Shown here piece by piece: positions 35,361 to 43,102 of a stretch of DNA of 64,000 nt; the stretch's first letter is position 1; each line of letters starts with the position of its first letter. The notes under the pieces were generated by a model. The model was not told the origin of the DNA, did no database searches, and saw nothing but the letters and a program-made list of their open reading frames with translations. Source of the stretch: Paraburkholderia kururiensis (GTDB lineage Bacteria > Pseudomonadota > Gammaproteobacteria > Burkholderiales > Burkholderiaceae); assembly GCF_034424375.1 (NCBI RefSeq), contig NZ_CP139965.1, positions 682,001 to 746,000 on the forward strand. The letters run 5' to 3'. The position numbers and the translations under genes are program-made.

Positions 35361-35677
35361 TCAACTTTTGACGTTCGGCATCATGCCACCGCGATCCACC
35401 GTCCCGCGCGCCGCCTGTATTGCCTGGTACCACCCCACCACACGGCAATCGCCACCGCCGAGCGCGCGCAGGCGACCCACAGCGACTCGCGCATCCCGTC
35501 GATGAAGCGCGGCTCGATGGCCAGCAACGTCCCGAACAGTGCAACGCCCAGCGCCGCGCCTGCCTGCCGTGCCGATCGACGTATCGAGATTCACGACGAC
35601 ATAGCTGATGCTCGTCGCAGCCAGTACGCGGCGTTGCGAAATGCGAAGGGCCCGCGCGTGGTCAGGAGGCTTTCCAT
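35361..35677 (-). pseudogene. Remnant of an MFS (DHA2-type) drug transporter
   Basis: Reading leftward from the ATG at 35677, MESLLTTRGPFAF continues after a frame change as RRVLAATSISYVVVNLDTSI, the usual first transmembrane helix of DHA2 exporters. About 30 bases later another frame gives AGAALGVALFGTLLA and FIDGMRESLWVACARSA, which resemble the last helices of the same family. The about 400 residues between are gone, so the gene has suffered a large internal deletion plus frameshifts. The flanking ArsR-type regulator at 35842 is probably its former controller. Confidence 0.6.
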
Positions 35678-35841
35678 CGTATGAACGGCCCGGACAGGAA
35701 CATGTGCCCAGTGTGGCGTCGCACCAAGCTCCAACGCTTCGACGCGCATCGAAGCGTGCATGCACGGCGACGGCCTATCATGACCTCGCTGGCAACGGAG
35801 AGCACCACGAAACGGCAACGGACAGAGCCACGGAGACCCCC

Positions 35842-36561
35842 ATGGAAGTGCAACCGAACATCGCGTCCACCGCGTTCCTGATCGCGGACCCCGCGCGCTC
35901 CAGGATGCTGCTCGCGCTCGTCGACGGTCGCGCGCTGCCCGCCGGCGAGCTGGCCTACGCTGCGGGCGTCACGGCACAGACGGCCAGCACGCACCTGGCG
36001 CGGTTGCTCGACGGCGGGCTGGTGGCGGTGGAAACGGAGGGGCGGCATCGCTATTACCGACTCAGCGGACCGCATGTGGCGCTCGTGCTGGAAAACCTCG
36101 CGTCCATCGTGCCGCAGACGCGCGATGTCCCACGCAAGCCGCTCAGCCCGCAGGCACAGCGGCTGCGCTTTGCGCGCTGCTGCTACGACCATCTGGCCGG
36201 GCAAGTGGGCGTGGCGGTGACGCAGGCGCTCGTGAGCCGCGGCGCGCTGGTCGAAACCGACGACAAGCGGTTCGAGATCACGTCGCACGGACACCAATGG
36301 TTCGCCGGCATCGGGCTCGACGTCGCCGCCATCAAGCCGACGCGGCGCGGTCTCGCGCGGCAATGCCTCGACTGGACCGAGCGGCAGCATCACCTCGCAG
36401 GCCCGCTCGGCGTGCAGTTCATGACGGTGATGTGCGGTCATGGCTGGCTGCGGCGCGAGAAGTCATCGCGTGCGGTGCAGGTCACGCCGTCGGGCTGGGA
36501 CGCGCTGAAAGCGCATCTCGGCATCGAAGGCCGCCTGGGCACGCTTTCGTGCGAGCCGTGA
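35842..36561 (+). CDS. ArsR-family winged-helix regulator
   Basis: Regulator of 239 residues with an ArsR/SmtB-type DNA-binding domain at the N-terminus (about 18-75: AGELAYAAGVTAQTASTHLA recognition helix and RHRYYRLSG wing). The roughly 150-residue C-terminal part has FARCCYDHLAGQVGVAVTQA and two CxxH-like positions, but no classic metal-binding ArsR motif. It is divergent from a decayed MFS transporter gene, which it may once have repressed. ATG 35842 gives a family-like N-terminus. Confidence 0.88.
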   Translation: MEVQPNIASTAFLIADPARSRMLLALVDGRALPAGELAYAAGVTAQTASTHLARLLDGGLVAVETEGRHRYYRLSGPHVALVLENLASIVPQTRDVPRKPLSPQAQRLRFARCCYDHLAGQVGVAVTQALVSRGALVETDDKRFEITSHGHQWFAGIGLDVAAIKPTRRGLARQCLDWTERQHHLAGPLGVQFMTVMCGHGWLRREKSSRAVQVTPSGWDALKAHLGIEGRLGTLSCEP

Positions 36562-36562
36562 T

Positions 36563-37894
36563 TCAGCGCGGCTTCTTCGCTTCCGAGGGCGCGCCGGCGT
36601 CGGCGCCCAGCTCCGTTCCCATTTCGGCCGCGCGCGCGAGCAGCACTTCCTGGTCGCGCCGGTTTCGCGTCATCGCGGCGGCACGCTCGAAAGCCGCGCG
36701 CGCTTCGCCGCGTCGTCCGAGTTTTGCGAGCAGGTCGCCCTGGGCGGCGGGCAGCCACGGGTAGCTCGCAAGCGCGGGATTGTCCGCGAGCTGTTCGACG
36801 ATTTCGAGCCCCGCCGCGGGGCCGAATGCCATGCTCACGGCCACCGCGCGATTGAGCTCCACCACGGGCGATGGCGCGACCTGCGCGAGCGCGTCGTAGA
36901 GGGCGACGATCTGCGGCCAGTCCGTTTCTTCCACCGTGCGAGCGCGTGCGTGGCAGGCCGCAAGTGCAGCCTGCAACGCATAAGGCCCGAGCGCGCCGCC
37001 TAGCGTCTCTGCACGCTCCAGCGCGGCCAGACCGCGGCGGATCAGGAGCGTGTCCCAGCGGCTGCGGTCCTGATCGGCGAGCAATACGGGCCGGCCTTGC
37101 GCATCGACGCGCGCGTGAAGGCGTGACGCCTGGATCTCCATCAACGCGACAAGGCCGTGCACTTCGCTCGCCTCCGGCATGAGTTGCGCGAGGACGCGCC
37201 CGAGCCGCAGCGCCTCTTCGCACAGCGCGGGCCGCATCCAGTCGTCGCCGGCCGTGGCCGAGTAGCCCTCGTTGAAGACGAGGTAGATCACTTCGAGCAC
37301 CGACTCCAGACGCAGCGCACGCGCCTCTGCGCGCGGCACCTCGAACGGCACTTTCGCCGCGGAAAGCGTGCGCTTCGCGCGCACGATGCGCTGCGCGATG
37401 GTGGGCTCGGCCACGAGAAACGCGCGGGCGATCTCGTCGGTGGTCAGCCCGCCCAGCAGCCGCAACGTGAGCGCGACGCGTGCATCCGTGGAGAGCACCG
37501 GATGACACGCGGTGAACACGAGCCGCAACAGGTCGTCGCCGATGTCGTCTTCGCGCGCGGCATCGAGTGCATCGACGAAATCCGGCACCACGTGCGCTTC
37601 GAGCGCATCGAGGTCCGCGCCCAGTTCCTCATGCTTGCGTGCGTGCAGCGCGGCAAGCCGCAGCCGGTCGAGCGCGCGGTTCTTCGCGGTGGTCATGAGC
37701 CACGCTCCGGGGTTGTCCGGCACACCGGTTTCGGGCCAGCGCTCCAGCGCGGCGACGAGGGCGTCCTGCGCAATCTCTTCCGCGAGCCCCACGTCGCGCA
37801 CCACACGCGCCACGTGGGCAATCACCTTCGCGGACTCGATGCGCCATACGGCTTCAATCGCCCGATGCGTCGCGCTGGTCGCCGTACCCGTCAC
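36563..37894 (-). CDS. ECF sigma factor with C-terminal TPR-like extension (ECF42-type)
   Basis: Extracytoplasmic-function sigma factor of 443 residues. Sigma region 2 lies around residues 10-75 (RDVGLAEEIAQDALVAALERW, then NPGAWLMTTAKNRALDRLR) and region 4 around 120-175 (LTTDEIARAFLVAEPTIAQR). The C-terminal about 250 residues form helical repeats (TPR-like, for example GRRGEARAAFERAA), the hallmark of ECF42, which has no anti-sigma factor. The start is GTG 37894, overlapping the stop of the VOC gene (GTGA); upstream frames are unrelated. It is third in an operon behind YCII and VOC genes and probably autoregulates via the promoter at 38852-38880. Confidence 0.9.
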   Translation of the reverse strand: MTGTATSATHRAIEAVWRIESAKVIAHVARVVRDVGLAEEIAQDALVAALERWPETGVPDNPGAWLMTTAKNRALDRLRLAALHARKHEELGADLDALEAHVVPDFVDALDAAREDDIGDDLLRLVFTACHPVLSTDARVALTLRLLGGLTTDEIARAFLVAEPTIAQRIVRAKRTLSAAKVPFEVPRAEARALRLESVLEVIYLVFNEGYSATAGDDWMRPALCEEALRLGRVLAQLMPEASEVHGLVALMEIQASRLHARVDAQGRPVLLADQDRSRWDTLLIRRGLAALERAETLGGALGPYALQAALAACHARARTVEETDWPQIVALYDALAQVAPSPVVELNRAVAVSMAFGPAAGLEIVEQLADNPALASYPWLPAAQGDLLAKLGRRGEARAAFERAAAMTRNRRDQEVLLARAAEMGTELGADAGAPSEAKKPR

Positions 37895-38346
37895 GCTGCA
37901 CCTGTGCCCGCGCTGCTCTGCGCGTTGCTCTTGCCGGCATCGGCGGCAGTGGGCGGATCGCCCACCATGTGCACAAGTTCCCAGAGATGCCCGTCGACGT
38001 CCTCGAAGCTGCGCCCGTACATGAAGCCGTAGTCTTGGGGCGCGCGCTCGGAGCGACCGCCCGCGGCCAGCGCCTTCTCCACGAGCGAATCCACTTCGGC
38101 ACGGCTTTCGCACGACAGACAGACGAGCACTTCGGTGCTCGCTCGCGGATCGGCTACGGGCCGGCTCGTGAACGTCGCCATGAATTCGGTGTACAGCAGC
38201 ATCACGAAGATGTTCTCGCCGACGATCATGCTGGCCGCCTGGTCGTTCGTGAATTTCGGTTCGAACGTGAAGCCCAGGTGGCTGAAGAAGTCCATCGCGC
38301 GCCTGAGGTCGCGAACGCCCAGGTTGACGAAGATCTGCTTGTGCAT
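37891..38346 (-). CDS. VOC-superfamily (glyoxalase/dioxygenase-like) protein
   Basis: A 151-residue vicinal-oxygen-chelate fold protein: FVNLGVRDLRRAMDFFSHLG at the N-terminus and DVDGHLWELVHM near residue 122, with the C-terminal metal-ligand Glu, are characteristic. The specific reaction is unknown; the group is common beside ECF42 sigma factors. Its stop overlaps the sigma-factor GTG start, and it lies 14 bases after a YCII gene. The last 18 residues are a flexible tail. Confidence 0.87.
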   Translation of the reverse strand: MHKQIFVNLGVRDLRRAMDFFSHLGFTFEPKFTNDQAASMIVGENIFVMLLYTEFMATFTSRPVADPRASTEVLVCLSCESRAEVDSLVEKALAAGGRSERAPQDYGFMYGRSFEDVDGHLWELVHMVGDPPTAADAGKSNAQSSAGTGAA

Positions 38347-38360
38347 GGTTCTCTCCTCGT

Positions 38361-38786
38361 TCAGCGCGTCGTGGTTCGGGTGGTGTCGAGTTCGCGAAAA
38401 CGCCGGATCGCCTCGCTCTGTTCGAGGTCTTCAAGCTCGTAGAGCGGGCGCACTTCGATCTCGCCATCGGCCGCTTCGCCGAACGGCGCCGGGAAGCGCC
38501 GCGCCCACTCCATCGCCTCTTCGCGCGAACGCACCTGGATCAGCGTGTAGCCGGCGATCAGTTCCTTCGTCTCCGTGAACGGGCCGTCGATCACGCTGCG
38601 CTTGCCCGCCGAATAACGGACGCGCCAGCCCTTCGACGTGGGTTGCAGGCCTGACGCGTCGAGCAGCACGCCCGCCTTCGCCAGTTCCTCGTGATAAGTC
38701 GCCATTGCGGCGAACACGGAGTCGTCGGCGGGCATCTCGCCCGCCTCGCTCTGTGCCGTCGCCTTCACCATGATCATGAATCGCAT
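38361..38786 (-). CDS. YCII/DGPF-domain protein
   Basis: A 141-residue YCII-related protein bearing the family's DGPF motif (VIDGPFTETKELIAGY, around residue 67). DGPF proteins are small ferredoxin-like-fold proteins of unresolved function that co-occur with ECF42 sigma factors. First gene of the YCII-VOC-sigma operon; AAGGAG precedes the ATG, and an ECF-type promoter lies 65 bases upstream. The 5' leader carries a hairpin (38814-38849). Confidence 0.88.
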   Translation of the reverse strand: MRFMIMVKATAQSEAGEMPADDSVFAAMATYHEELAKAGVLLDASGLQPTSKGWRVRYSAGKRSVIDGPFTETKELIAGYTLIQVRSREEAMEWARRFPAPFGEAADGEIEVRPLYELEDLEQSEAIRRFRELDTTRTTTR

Positions 38787-38851
38787 CGCGTTCTCCTTTT
38801 GGGCCGGTCGATTGAATGAAGGCCGGCGCTTGCCGGCACGCTTTCATTCAC

Positions 38852-38880
38852 ACGACGCACGGCGCGCGGGCGAATCGACA
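38852..38880 (-). promoter_or_regulatory. Candidate ECF42-type promoter of the YCII-VOC-sigma operon
   Basis: On the minus strand TGTCGA (38880-38875) is followed after exactly 17 bases by CGTCGT (38857-38852). The TGTCGA / CGTC pair matches the promoter type reported for ECF42 sigma factors, and the sigma gene is third in the operon this would transcribe. Downstream in the leader, GAATGAA...GCCGGC and GCCGGC...TTCATTC (38814-38849) form an imperfect hairpin. Confidence 0.6.
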
Positions 38881-38922
38881 CGAAACGCGGCGACGATGCG
38901 TGTCACCAGGGTAAATACCTGG

Positions 38923-39279
38923 TCAGGTAAAGCAGGGACCAAGCTCGCGCACTTCCACGGTGGCCCATTGCGCCGCGGGGCACTGCTGCGCGATGGCAAC
39001 CGCTTCGTCGCGGCCCGCGCACTCGATAAGAAAGAAGCCGCCGATCATTTCCTTCGCTTCGGCAAACGGACCGTCCACGAGACGCGGACGGCCCTCGCGC
39101 ACCTGCACACGCACGGCGTCGCGATCCGAACGCAACGATTGCGTCATGACGAGTTGACCACGCTCTTTCAGGTCCGCGGCAAAGTCGAGCATGCGCTGAT
39201 AGAGCGCTTCGCCCTCGGGCATCGTGCGGTCGTCGCGCTGCCCGCGCGGTTCGGCGATGAGTAGCATGTAGGACGCCAT
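38923..39279 (-). CDS. Second YCII/DGPF-domain protein
   Basis: A 118-residue paralogue of the YCII protein downstream, with LVDGPFAEAKEMIGGFFLIE as the DGPF motif. ATG 39279 is chosen because GGAGC lies just upstream; a longer frame start at 39303 lacks a site. It sits upstream of the ECF42-type operon on the same strand but ahead of that operon's promoter, so it is probably a separate unit. No TGTCGA/CGTC pair is evident before it. Confidence 0.86.
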   Translation of the reverse strand: MASYMLLIAEPRGQRDDRTMPEGEALYQRMLDFAADLKERGQLVMTQSLRSDRDAVRVQVREGRPRLVDGPFAEAKEMIGGFFLIECAGRDEAVAIAQQCPAAQWATVEVRELGPCFT

Positions 39280-39524
39280 GAAAGCTCCAGTGGAACGACA
39301 CAAGGGTCAATGGGAACGGCGGAGAACTTCGATGGACAACGACGGACGCAACAGAACGGTGCGTGCTGAGCATACCGCAACTCACGCGGCGCGATGCGTC
39401 ACTCAAACCGGCGGGCGATAGCCGGCCCGCCTGCAGCGGCGGGCCGGCTGTTATAGGCTTGATGCTTCTCTCGCGGCGCGATCGCGTTGGCCGCACCCTC
39501 TGCTTTCATCAAGGAGAAACCGCA

Positions 39525-40505
39525 ATGGACTATGTCAGGCTCGGTTCCACCGGACTCGAAGTGTCGCGGCTGTGTCTCGGCTGCATGACGTACGGTGTGC
39601 CCGAACGCGGCAATCACAGCTGGACGCTCGACGAAGACCGCAGCCGTCCGCTCATTCGCGAGGCCGTCGAAGCCGGCATCAACTTTTTCGACACGGCCAA
39701 TACGTATTCGGACGGCACCTCGGAAGAGATCGTGGGCCGTGCACTGCGCGACTTCACGAAGCGCGACGACATCGTGGTCGCAACGAAGGTCTATAACCGC
39801 ATGCGCCCAGGCCCCAACGGCGCGGGGCTTTCGCGCAAGGCCATCTTCAACGAGATCGACAACAGCCTGCGCCGACTCGGCACGGACTACGTCGATCTCT
39901 ATCAGATCCACCGCTGGGACTATCACACGCCTATCGAAGAGACGCTCGAAGCGCTGCACGACGTCGTGAAAGCGGGCAAGGCGCGCTACATCGGCGCGTC
40001 GTCCATGCATGCGTGGCAGTTCAGCAAGGCGCTCTACACCTCGCGGCTCAACGGATGGACGTCGTTCGTGAGCATGCAGGACCACCTCAACCTGCTGTAT
40101 CGCGAGGAAGAGCGCGAGATGCTGCCGCTGTGCGCGGACCAGAAGATTGCCGTGCTGCCGTGGAGTCCGCTTGCGCGCGGTCGCCTCACGCGCGACTGGA
40201 ACGAGACCACGGAGCGTCAGAACTCCGACGACGTAGGGCACCGGCTCTACGACGCCACCGTTAATGCGGACCGCGCAGTCGTGGAAGCCGTGGCGCAGAT
40301 CGCGAATGCGCGCGGCGTGTCGCGCGCGCAAGTGGCGCTTGCGTGGGTCGCGCAGAAACATCCCGTCACGGCGCCGATTGTGGGCGCCTCGAAGCCGCAT
40401 CATCTGACCGATGCGATCGCGGCGCTCTCGCTCGCACTCACCAAGGACGAAATCGCGCAACTCGAAGCGCCTTACGTGCCGCATCACGTGGCGGGGTACG
40501 TTTAA
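39525..40505 (+). CDS. Aldo/keto reductase
   Basis: NADPH-dependent oxidoreductase of 326 residues with the (beta/alpha)8 fold. The catalytic tetrad is visible as Asp and Tyr in FFDTANTYSDG (about 52-62), Lys in VATKVYNRM, and His in YQIHRWDYHTP. It resembles the YajO/Tas/YakC-like AKR groups; the natural substrate is unknown. The start has an AAGGAG site. It stands between the ECF42 region and an iron alcohol dehydrogenase. Confidence 0.9.
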   Translation: MDYVRLGSTGLEVSRLCLGCMTYGVPERGNHSWTLDEDRSRPLIREAVEAGINFFDTANTYSDGTSEEIVGRALRDFTKRDDIVVATKVYNRMRPGPNGAGLSRKAIFNEIDNSLRRLGTDYVDLYQIHRWDYHTPIEETLEALHDVVKAGKARYIGASSMHAWQFSKALYTSRLNGWTSFVSMQDHLNLLYREEEREMLPLCADQKIAVLPWSPLARGRLTRDWNETTERQNSDDVGHRLYDATVNADRAVVEAVAQIANARGVSRAQVALAWVAQKHPVTAPIVGASKPHHLTDAIAALSLALTKDEIAQLEAPYVPHHVAGYV

Positions 40506-40640
40506 CCGCGCGGCACGCAGGCTCATTCGTGCCGTATAGCCGCTGCGTCAAATCGTCTGTCGTTTGCGATGGATCAGAAATTGCCGCGGCGAGCGGCGTA
40601 ACGTCGAGGCAGGTCACCTTTATCGCCAGGGAGCGAACCG

Positions 40641-41792
40641 ATGCCTGCCTCCACGTTTTTTATTCCGTCCGTCAACATGATCGGCGCCGGCTGTCTGGAA
40701 GAAGCCGCGAAGTCGATGAAAGAGTATGGCCTGCACAAGGCCTTGATCGTCACCGACAAGGTGCTCAACGAAATCGGCGTGGTCGCCGGCGTGCAGAAGC
40801 TGCTCGAAGCGCAGCACATTGAGAGCTGCGTCTACGACGGCACGCGTCCGAACCCGAACACACGCAACGTGGCCGACGGCCTCGCGCTCTTGCGCGAACA
40901 CGGCTGCGACTGCGTGATCTCGCTGGGCGGCGGCTCGCCGCACGACTGCGCCAAGGGCATTGCGCTCGTGGCCGCCAACGGCGGCGAGATCAAAGACTAC
41001 GAAGGCGTGGACCGCTCCGCGCGTCCGCAACTGCCCATGGTCGCCATCAACACCACAGCCGGCACGGCTTCTGACATGACGCGCTTTTGCATCATCACCG
41101 ACGAAGTCCGCCACATCAAAATGGCGATCGTCGACAAGCACGTCACGCCGGTGCTCTCGGTCAACGATCCTCAGTTGATGACGGGCATGCCGAAGAGCCT
41201 GACCGCAGCCACCGGCATGGACGCGCTCACGCACGCCGTGGAGGCCTACGTTTCCACGGCGGCGAACCCGATTACGGATGCCTGCGCATTGAAGGCCATC
41301 ACGATGATTTCCGCGTCGCTGCGCGCGGCCGTAGCGGACGGCAACAATCTGGCCGTGCGCGAGAACATGGCCTATGCGCAGTTCCTGGCGGGCATGGCGT
41401 TCAACAATGCGTCGCTGGGTTACGTGCATGCCATGGCTCACCAACTGGGCGGCTTCTATGACTTGCCGCACGGCGTGTGCAACGCGGTGCTGCTGCCGCA
41501 CGTGCAGGCGTTCAACGCGCGTGTGGCCGCGGAGCGGCTGCGCGACGTGGCCGCGGCAATGGGCGTCAACGTGGTGGGGCTCTCGAATTACGAAGGCTCG
41601 CAGGCGTGCATTCAGGCCATCAGCAAGCTGGCACGCGACGTCGGCATTCCCGCAGGGCTGCGCGATCTGAAGGTGAAGGAAGAAGACTTCGACACGCTCG
41701 CAACCAACGCGTTGAAAGACGCATGCGGCCTCACGAATCCGTTGAAGGCGAGCCACGAAGATATCGTGGGCATCTTCAAGGCCGCGATGTAA
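40641..41792 (+). CDS. Iron-containing alcohol dehydrogenase
   Basis: Group III metal-dependent NAD alcohol dehydrogenase, 383 residues. The coenzyme site is GGGSPHDCAKGIALVA (about 95-110), and the metal ligands lie in AATGMDALTHAVEAYVS (Asp and His) and MAHQLGGFYDLPHGVCNA (two His). The sequence is close in style to Mdh/Mdh2 proteins of Bacillus and Cupriavidus, which act on short primary alcohols including methanol; 1,3-propanediol or ethanol are equally possible. It ends in a strong intrinsic terminator. The aldo/keto reductase 135 bases upstream may be unrelated. Confidence 0.92.
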   Translation: MPASTFFIPSVNMIGAGCLEEAAKSMKEYGLHKALIVTDKVLNEIGVVAGVQKLLEAQHIESCVYDGTRPNPNTRNVADGLALLREHGCDCVISLGGGSPHDCAKGIALVAANGGEIKDYEGVDRSARPQLPMVAINTTAGTASDMTRFCIITDEVRHIKMAIVDKHVTPVLSVNDPQLMTGMPKSLTAATGMDALTHAVEAYVSTAANPITDACALKAITMISASLRAAVADGNNLAVRENMAYAQFLAGMAFNNASLGYVHAMAHQLGGFYDLPHGVCNAVLLPHVQAFNARVAAERLRDVAAAMGVNVVGLSNYEGSQACIQAISKLARDVGIPAGLRDLKVKEEDFDTLATNALKDACGLTNPLKASHEDIVGIFKAAM

Positions 41793-41847
41793 GCCGCTGC
41801 GATATAAGCCATTTTGAAAGCAGGCCGCCAAGCGGCCTGTCACAACA

Positions 41848-41882
41848 CACGAAGGGCGGATTCTCCGCCCTTCGTGCTTTTT
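41848..41882 (+). terminator. Rho-independent terminator after the alcohol dehydrogenase
   Basis: CACGAAGGGCGGA (41848-41860) pairs perfectly with TCCGCCCTTCGTG (41864-41876) around TTC, followed by CTTTTT. A second shorter hairpin, CAGGCCGC/GCGGCCTG, lies just before it at 41821-41839. Confidence 0.9.
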
Positions 41883-41964
41883 GCCCGGCGCGCCTGGCGC
41901 TTCGTTCCTGCCACGTTTGAACCTGCACTGCTAGACTTGTATGGGCTTTCAGCAAGGAGCAGCC

Positions 41965-43062
41965 ATGCAAGTCACCGTCCTCGGGGCAGGCATTACCGGC
42001 CTCACCAGCGCCTGGGCACTCACGAAAGCCGGCCACAGCGTCACGCTCGTGGAACAGGGCTCCATTCCCAACCGGCTCGGCGCATCAGGCGATCAACACC
42101 GTATGATCCGTCGCGCGTACGGTAGCGTCGACGGCTACGCGCGCAACATCAACGAAGCATTCGATGCGTGGGATGCGCTCTGGAACGACCTGGGCGTCTC
42201 GCACTATGCAAGGCGCGGCGTGCTGGGCATTTCACAGCACACAGGCGACGACGCCGAATTGTTCCGCACCGGGCTGGACCGCGTCGGCTTTCGCTATGAA
42301 GCGCTGAGCGCGAACGAGGCCGCAAGTCTTTATCCGTTCCTCGACGCCTCCACGTTTCGCCACGCATGGCTCGACCACGAAGGCGGCGCGCTGCTGTGCG
42401 AAGGCATTGCGCGCGATCTCGCCGCGTGGCTTACGCAGCGCGGCGTGGAGATTCGCACGCAGACGCGTGCGCTTTCCGTCGACCCGGCCCACGCGTCCGT
42501 TCAGCTCGAAGACGGCAGCACACTGAAAGCGGATCGCCTCGTTGTGGCTGCCGGCGGATGGGTGACGCGACTCTTCCCGTCGCTTGCGCGCACGTTGACG
42601 ACGTGGCGCAACGTCGTGGTCTACGTACAGCCCCCTGCCGATCTCGAGCACGCATGGCGCGAGGCCCCGGCCATCGTCGACATTGGCGGTAGCTCGGGCG
42701 GCTACGTGCTGCCGCCGGTGGGCACGCTCGGGCTCAAGTTCGGCGCGAGTTCGCGCAAGACCGCCCACGCCGATGCCGATACGAATCGCGAGCCGTTACC
42801 CGATGAAGGCCAGGCGGTGCGCAGCCTGTTTTCCCCGCCGCTTGCACGCATCGACGAGTACGCGATCACGAACGTGCGCACCTGCGTCTACACGTTCACC
42901 GCGGACACGCGCTTCTTCGCGGAACAGATCGGCCGCGCGCTCGTGGTGTCCGCGTGCTCCGGCCACGCGTACAAGTTCGGCGCGGCCATCGGCAAGCGCG
43001 TGGCCCGCGCAGTAGGCAGCGGCGACACCGCTTCGCTGCTGCGCTGGCTTCGCGCCGAATAG
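41965..43062 (+). CDS. FAD-dependent oxidoreductase (DAO / glycine-D-amino-acid oxidase family)
   Basis: Flavoprotein of 365 residues with an N-terminal Rossmann motif VTVLGAGITGLTSAW (3-17) and the acidic residue closing the fold in VTLVEQGSIPNRLGASGDQH. The RMIRRAYG segment resembles sarcosine oxidase/MSOX relatives. It probably oxidises a secondary or D-amine; the substrate is unknown. ATG 41965 follows AAGGAGC; an upstream in-frame ATG at 41941 lacks one. It is convergent with the MocR regulator. Confidence 0.86.
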   Translation: MQVTVLGAGITGLTSAWALTKAGHSVTLVEQGSIPNRLGASGDQHRMIRRAYGSVDGYARNINEAFDAWDALWNDLGVSHYARRGVLGISQHTGDDAELFRTGLDRVGFRYEALSANEAASLYPFLDASTFRHAWLDHEGGALLCEGIARDLAAWLTQRGVEIRTQTRALSVDPAHASVQLEDGSTLKADRLVVAAGGWVTRLFPSLARTLTTWRNVVVYVQPPADLEHAWREAPAIVDIGGSSGGYVLPPVGTLGLKFGASSRKTAHADADTNREPLPDEGQAVRSLFSPPLARIDEYAITNVRTCVYTFTADTRFFAEQIGRALVVSACSGHAYKFGAAIGKRVARAVGSGDTASLLRWLRAE

Positions 43063-43102
43063 CGCGTCGATACCCCACGAGGTTCGGCTTGCGGCGCCGC
43101 GC

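Noticed and set aside
36438..37508. Minus-strand frame opposite/beside the sigma factor
   Set aside because: Shadow frame; the sigma factor frame has clear regions 2 and 4 and TPR-like repeats.
37895..38467. Fusion of the sigma factor with an upstream 190-residue segment
   Set aside because: Those codons are an out-of-frame reading of the VOC gene; the GTGA overlap at 37891-37894 marks the true start.
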